From contig CAZVJY010000022.1 of the NCBI GenBank assembly GCA_964626685.1, forward strand, positions 1-26,051: DNA of 26,051 nt, given 5' to 3'. This DNA comes from RGEC01 sp964626685. Lineage in GTDB: Bacteria > Bacteroidota > Bacteroidia > NS11-12g > UBA955. Positions 22,801 to 26,051 of this stretch are shown here, piece after piece. The first letter of the stretch is position 1; the number at the start of each line of letters is the position of its first letter. The notes under the pieces are model-generated. The model worked only from the letters and a program-made list of their open reading frames with translations. It was not told where the DNA came from and did no database searches. A program made the translations under genes and the position numbers.

Positions 22801-23445
22801 TTATTTTTTGGTTAGATCCACTTCAGGTACTCCCGGATGTGCCGCGGTGCTCCATTCAAAGAAATTATCAGCCAGTGCTGTGTTTGGGGTAAACTGTCCG
22901 ATGGAGTAGATGATTTCAGTCCCGTTTTTATAGTGCTGAATCATCCGCTGTATTTTATTGTTGGACTTGTCAATTTCCAGTTTGATATAGCTGTAATTAA
23001 CTTTCTTCTTAGAAACCATTTTGATAACCTCATAGGTCTTGCCATCCTTTACCGTCGGTCCTTCGTATGCATTTTTAAAATCGCGGTTGTATATGGTAAA
23101 AATTTCATTTGGTGTAATGGCATTGTCTTTCACCTTGTAATTTTCTTTGGTAACTTCATTGTCTTCTTTGTTATAGGTCCATATGAATTTACCATTGCAG
23201 AATATCTCCTGGCCTGCGTAATCCAGCTTGTACTTGGTGCCTTTTATCCAAACGGTGCCATTGCTGCTGGTGCTTTTGTTCTGGGCAGATGTAGTTGTAA
23301 TGGTAAAAGTGCTTTTAATGCCGGAATAGCTTTTGTAAAGCTTGCTCACCTTGTTGAGGATTGCGGTGGCTTTAGGGTCGCTTTGTGCATGAATCGCGGT
23401 TAGCAAAAACAGGGAAAAGCCAATGAGGAAAGTGCGTTTATTCAT
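22801..23445 (-). CDS. lolA: Outer-membrane lipoprotein carrier LolA family
   Basis: Periplasmic chaperone that ferries lipoproteins to the outer membrane. The 214-aa precursor has a Sec signal peptide (hydrophobic 6-18) with likely cleavage at AIHA-QS. The mature part has the LolA beta pattern: KLYKSYSGIKSTFTITT, GTVWIKGTKYKLDYAGQEI, then GKFIWTYNKEDNEVTKENY and a C-terminal FFEWS. Sequence conservation across LolA is low, so the call rests on this pattern and on the ftsK-lolA gene order I recall as common in Bacteroidota. It starts 16 nt after the ftsK stop. A TAGATTTG element (23461-23454) in that gap could also give it its own promoter. Confidence 0.88.
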   Translation of the reverse strand: MNKRTFLIGFSLFLLTAIHAQSDPKATAILNKVSKLYKSYSGIKSTFTITTTSAQNKSTSSNGTVWIKGTKYKLDYAGQEIFCNGKFIWTYNKEDNEVTKENYKVKDNAITPNEIFTIYNRDFKNAYEGPTVKDGKTYEVIKMVSKKKVNYSYIKLEIDKSNNKIQRMIQHYKNGTEIIYSIGQFTPNTALADNFFEWSTAAHPGVPEVDLTKK

Positions 23446-23453
23446 AAAAGATG

Positions 23454-23461
23454 CAAATCTA
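23454..23461 (-). promoter_or_regulatory. Possible internal -7 element of lolA
   Basis: The minus strand reads TAGATTTG (TAnnTTTG) directly after the ftsK stop codon; its first three bases form a second in-frame TAG. It lies 8 nt before the lolA ATG, so lolA may be transcribed both from ftsK and independently. Confidence 0.35.
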
Positions 23462-26023
23462 CTACAGGTTGTTCAAAAACTGTTCCAAGCTGGCTTCATC
23501 GGGTATGCGTACTTCTCTTGCCTTGCTACCCAGGTTAGGACCAACCACGCCCGCATCTTCCAGTTGATCCATCAGCCTGCCTGCTCGGCTGTATCCGATT
23601 TTTAGCCGTCGCTGAATAAGGCTGGTGCTGCCAATTTGGTTTTGCACCACTACACGTGCTGCATCTTCGAACAGCGCATCCCGTTCATTTGGGTCAAAGT
23701 TTTCACCGCCACGTCCTTCTCCGGCCTCATCCTTGACTTCGGGCAGAATGAAAGCGGTTGAATATGCGCGCTGTTCGCCAATGAAATCAACGATGCGCTC
23801 AACTTCGGGTGTGTCTACAAACGGACATTGCAGGCGTATCATTTCATTGCCACCACTGTAAAGCATGTCGCCTTTACCAATAAGCTGATCTGCTCCGTTG
23901 GCATCGAGAATGGTGCGGCTGTCGATTTTGCTGGTAACACGGAAAGCAATACGGGCGGGGAAGTTGGCTTTGATCATGCCGGTAATCACATTCACACTGG
24001 GTCGCTGTGTTGCCAAAATAAGATGAATACCGATGGCCCTTGCCAGCTGAGCTATACGGGCTATGGGTGTTTCAATTTCCTTTCCGGCAGTCATCATCAG
24101 GTCGGCGACCTCATCAATCACCACTACAATGTAGGGTAGAAACTTATGTCCGTTTTGAGGATTCAGTTTGCGTTCCAGAAAACGGCCGTTGTACTCAACG
24201 ATATTTCGCACCATGGCATCCTGAAGTAGTTTGTAGCGGTTGTCCATTTCCACGCAAAGGCTGTTGAGCGTGTTGATTACCTTGGTGTTGTCGGTGATGA
24301 TCGCTTCGCCGTCCCCGGGAAGTTTGGCCAGAAAATGCCGCTCAATTTTATTGTAGAGTGTTAGTTCAACCTTCTTGGGGTCGATCAGCACAAACTTGAT
24401 GTAAGCAGGGTGTTTTTTATAAAGTAGTGAAACCAAAATGGCATTCAGACCCACGGATTTACCCTGCCCGGTGGCGCCCGCCATCAGCAGGTGGGGCATT
24501 TTTGCCAGATCGGTAACAAATATTTCGTTGCTGATGGTTTTACCCAGAGCAACAGGTAATTGCATATCGGCTTCCTGGAACTTTTTGCTGGCCAGCACCC
24601 CTTTCATGGGAACCATTTCGGGGTTTTTATTGGGAACCTCTATGCCTATGGTTCCTTTGCCAGGAATGGGTGCAATGATACGGATGCCAAGTGCAGCAAG
24701 GCTTAGGGCTATATCATCTTCCAGGTTTTTAATTTTTGAGATTTTAACACCGGGAGCAGGAATAATTTCATACAGGGTAACTGTAGGGCCCACGCTGGCC
24801 ATGATTTTGGAAATACCGATGTTATAATTCTTCAGGGTATCGATAATCATGGTTTTGCTGCTCTCAATCTCATTCATATCAATTTCCTGCTTCTTCCCGC
24901 TGCCATAATCATTCAGCAAGTCCAGTGTTGGATGTCGGTAATCCCTTAGCTCCAGTGTTGGGTCATAGGTTGTGTCTATGCCAAAGTGCGAGACCGTGGT
25001 ATCTCCCACATTTTCTTCTACAAATTCATCGGGATTGTCGATTTTAACTTCTATCTGAAAATTATCATCTCCGCTCAGGGTGATTATCTGTGGCTTTTGT
25101 TCCGCTTCTGTTACGGTTTCCGTAGGCTCCGAAATTACCGGCGTCTGGGTAACAACAGGTGTTTCTTCTTTGATTTTGAGTTCTATGGGAGGCAGTGCAG
25201 CAACATCAACCGGCATGTATTCCTCATCATCATTTTCCTCGTCTACAAATACAACATCCGGATCGATTTCAGGATCCTCAGGTTCTTCCTGTTCTGTGAT
25301 ATCTTCCGTGTCGTCTTCGATAATTCGGGCACCTGAAATGCTTTCTTCCTCCACATTGGCTTCCATTTCCGGTGATTTGGAAGGCAATTTTATTCTGTCG
25401 AATGGATTGAGGTTTAAAAAGAGCATTACATAAACAACTGCATAGGAAATCAGGAAAATAAGTGAGCCCGGCCAGCCGATGATATGGTTGAGTTTTGCAA
25501 TGCCAAAATAACCAAAAGTGCCGCCCAGCAATGGGAACCAGGGATGAAATATAAAGCCGAGGGTGAGGCTGAACCATGCTGTGAATAGTATGGTGTGAAT
25601 GGCAATTCTCAGCAGTGAGAAGGGTCTGTAGCTAAAGAGCAGAAACAATCCCGATAATGCAATGTAGGGAAGCAGAGCAAATGCGGCCATGCCAAATCCG
25701 TTGTGAATGAAATAATATCCAAGTCTTGCTCCCACCAGTCCCATGGCATTTTCAACTTTCCCATGGTGGGTCTTGAATAGTTTCCAGTCCCCGCCTGCCA
25801 GAAAATCCTGGTCTGACTGCCACGAAAAGAAAAACGAAATGAAGCTGATAAGCATGACCGCAGTAAGCACAAGCAGTAGGAAGCCGAATACCTTGCGGGC
25901 CTGCTCGTTTTTCAGGGTGGCAATGTCTGCAACCTGCTTGCGGTCTATTGGGGCGGTTTGGGTGCCCTTGTCAGACCTGTCAAAATCCCCGATTTGTTGT
26001 TTTTCCTGTTTTTTAGCCGGCAT
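23462..26023 (-). CDS. ftsK: DNA translocase FtsK/SpoIIIE
   Basis: Septum-anchored DNA pump for chromosome segregation and XerCD-dif activation, 853 aa. The N-terminal membrane domain (about residues 44-205) has four or five helices. A short, very acidic linker follows (about 220-345; for example the stretch at 236-268). The motor domain carries Walker A GATGQGKS (K522) and Walker B VVVIDE (D637, E638), with IGIHLILATQRPSVNVITG after it. The C-terminal gamma winged helix (about 785-853) is present (LIQRRLKIGYSRAGRLMDQL). In its recognition helix S812 stands where E. coli has N1296, while R816 matches R1300. The linker is far shorter than in E. coli. Expressed ahead of lolA. Confidence 0.96.
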   Translation of the reverse strand: MPAKKQEKQQIGDFDRSDKGTQTAPIDRKQVADIATLKNEQARKVFGFLLLVLTAVMLISFISFFFSWQSDQDFLAGGDWKLFKTHHGKVENAMGLVGARLGYYFIHNGFGMAAFALLPYIALSGLFLLFSYRPFSLLRIAIHTILFTAWFSLTLGFIFHPWFPLLGGTFGYFGIAKLNHIIGWPGSLIFLISYAVVYVMLFLNLNPFDRIKLPSKSPEMEANVEEESISGARIIEDDTEDITEQEEPEDPEIDPDVVFVDEENDDEEYMPVDVAALPPIELKIKEETPVVTQTPVISEPTETVTEAEQKPQIITLSGDDNFQIEVKIDNPDEFVEENVGDTTVSHFGIDTTYDPTLELRDYRHPTLDLLNDYGSGKKQEIDMNEIESSKTMIIDTLKNYNIGISKIMASVGPTVTLYEIIPAPGVKISKIKNLEDDIALSLAALGIRIIAPIPGKGTIGIEVPNKNPEMVPMKGVLASKKFQEADMQLPVALGKTISNEIFVTDLAKMPHLLMAGATGQGKSVGLNAILVSLLYKKHPAYIKFVLIDPKKVELTLYNKIERHFLAKLPGDGEAIITDNTKVINTLNSLCVEMDNRYKLLQDAMVRNIVEYNGRFLERKLNPQNGHKFLPYIVVVIDEVADLMMTAGKEIETPIARIAQLARAIGIHLILATQRPSVNVITGMIKANFPARIAFRVTSKIDSRTILDANGADQLIGKGDMLYSGGNEMIRLQCPFVDTPEVERIVDFIGEQRAYSTAFILPEVKDEAGEGRGGENFDPNERDALFEDAARVVVQNQIGSTSLIQRRLKIGYSRAGRLMDQLEDAGVVGPNLGSKAREVRIPDEASLEQFLNNL

Positions 26024-26033
26024 GGGTAGATTG

Positions 26034-26041
26034 CGAAGATA
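26034..26041 (-). promoter_or_regulatory. -7 promoter element of ftsK
   Basis: The minus strand reads TATCTTCG (TAnnTTCG), 10 nt before the ftsK ATG. Any -33 element would lie beyond the right window edge. Confidence 0.45.
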
Positions 26042-26051
26042 AAACAGTGCC

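Noticed and set aside
22837..23403. 188-aa open frame on the plus strand
   Set aside because: Antisense to lolA; no promoter and no family motif.

Overview
The window looks like an ordinary chromosomal segment of a Bacteroidota bacterium, probably from the Chitinophagales/Saprospirales/Sphingobacteriia side rather than Bacteroidales. The reasons are the b558-type SdhC with large SdhA and SdhB, a mitochondrial-type aconitase, a eukaryotic-type NADP-IDH, an Omp28-like lipoprotein, a LolA next to FtsK, and repeated Bacteroidota-type -7 promoter elements (TAnnTTTG or TAnnTTCG) just upstream of gene starts. Taxonomy is inferred from gene content only. No insertion sequence, prophage, CRISPR array or rRNA is visible, and no gene-free stretch exceeds about 125 bp.

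Layout, left to right. A tRNA-Asp is cut by the left edge (1-51, minus). nhaA (minus) diverges from the overlapping run ribD - DMT-family transporter - YigZ/IMPACT protein. Next come a monocistronic NADP-IDH gene and, converging on it, the grpE-dnaJ chaperone operon. Divergent from grpE is ribE, then the sdhCAB operon ending in a strong bidirectional hairpin shared with convergent ruvC. Aconitase diverges from ruvC.

The segment from about 14.1 to 19.4 kb looks more accessory: an XRE-HTH/Fic protein with a near-perfect 35-bp palindrome over its promoter, a GT-C-like polytopic membrane protein, a membrane-anchored serine hydrolase whose 3' end overlaps the GT-C gene, and a small hypothetical protein translationally coupled to a GT2 glycosyltransferase. 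The omp28-like/xerD pair (minus), a lipoprotein-type glutathione peroxidase, sucD, and the ftsK-lolA pair (minus) complete the window.

Functional threads. Aconitase, isocitrate dehydrogenase, succinyl-CoA synthetase alpha and succinate dehydrogenase, covering four TCA-cycle steps, all lie within 19 kb but in separate transcription units. Riboflavin genes ribD and ribE are about 5.6 kb apart, with no room for an FMN riboswitch at ribD. Envelope functions are LolA, two predicted redox-active lipoproteins, the serine hydrolase and two glycosyltransferase-like proteins. Chromosome segregation is represented by FtsK, XerD and RuvC.

I see no clearly new multi-gene system. The best leads are the self-operator-like palindrome on the HTH-Fic gene, a palindrome over the gpx promoter between two divergent redox lipoprotein genes, a DnaJ that keeps only two of the four zinc-binding motifs, and very short predicted leaders across most transcription units.
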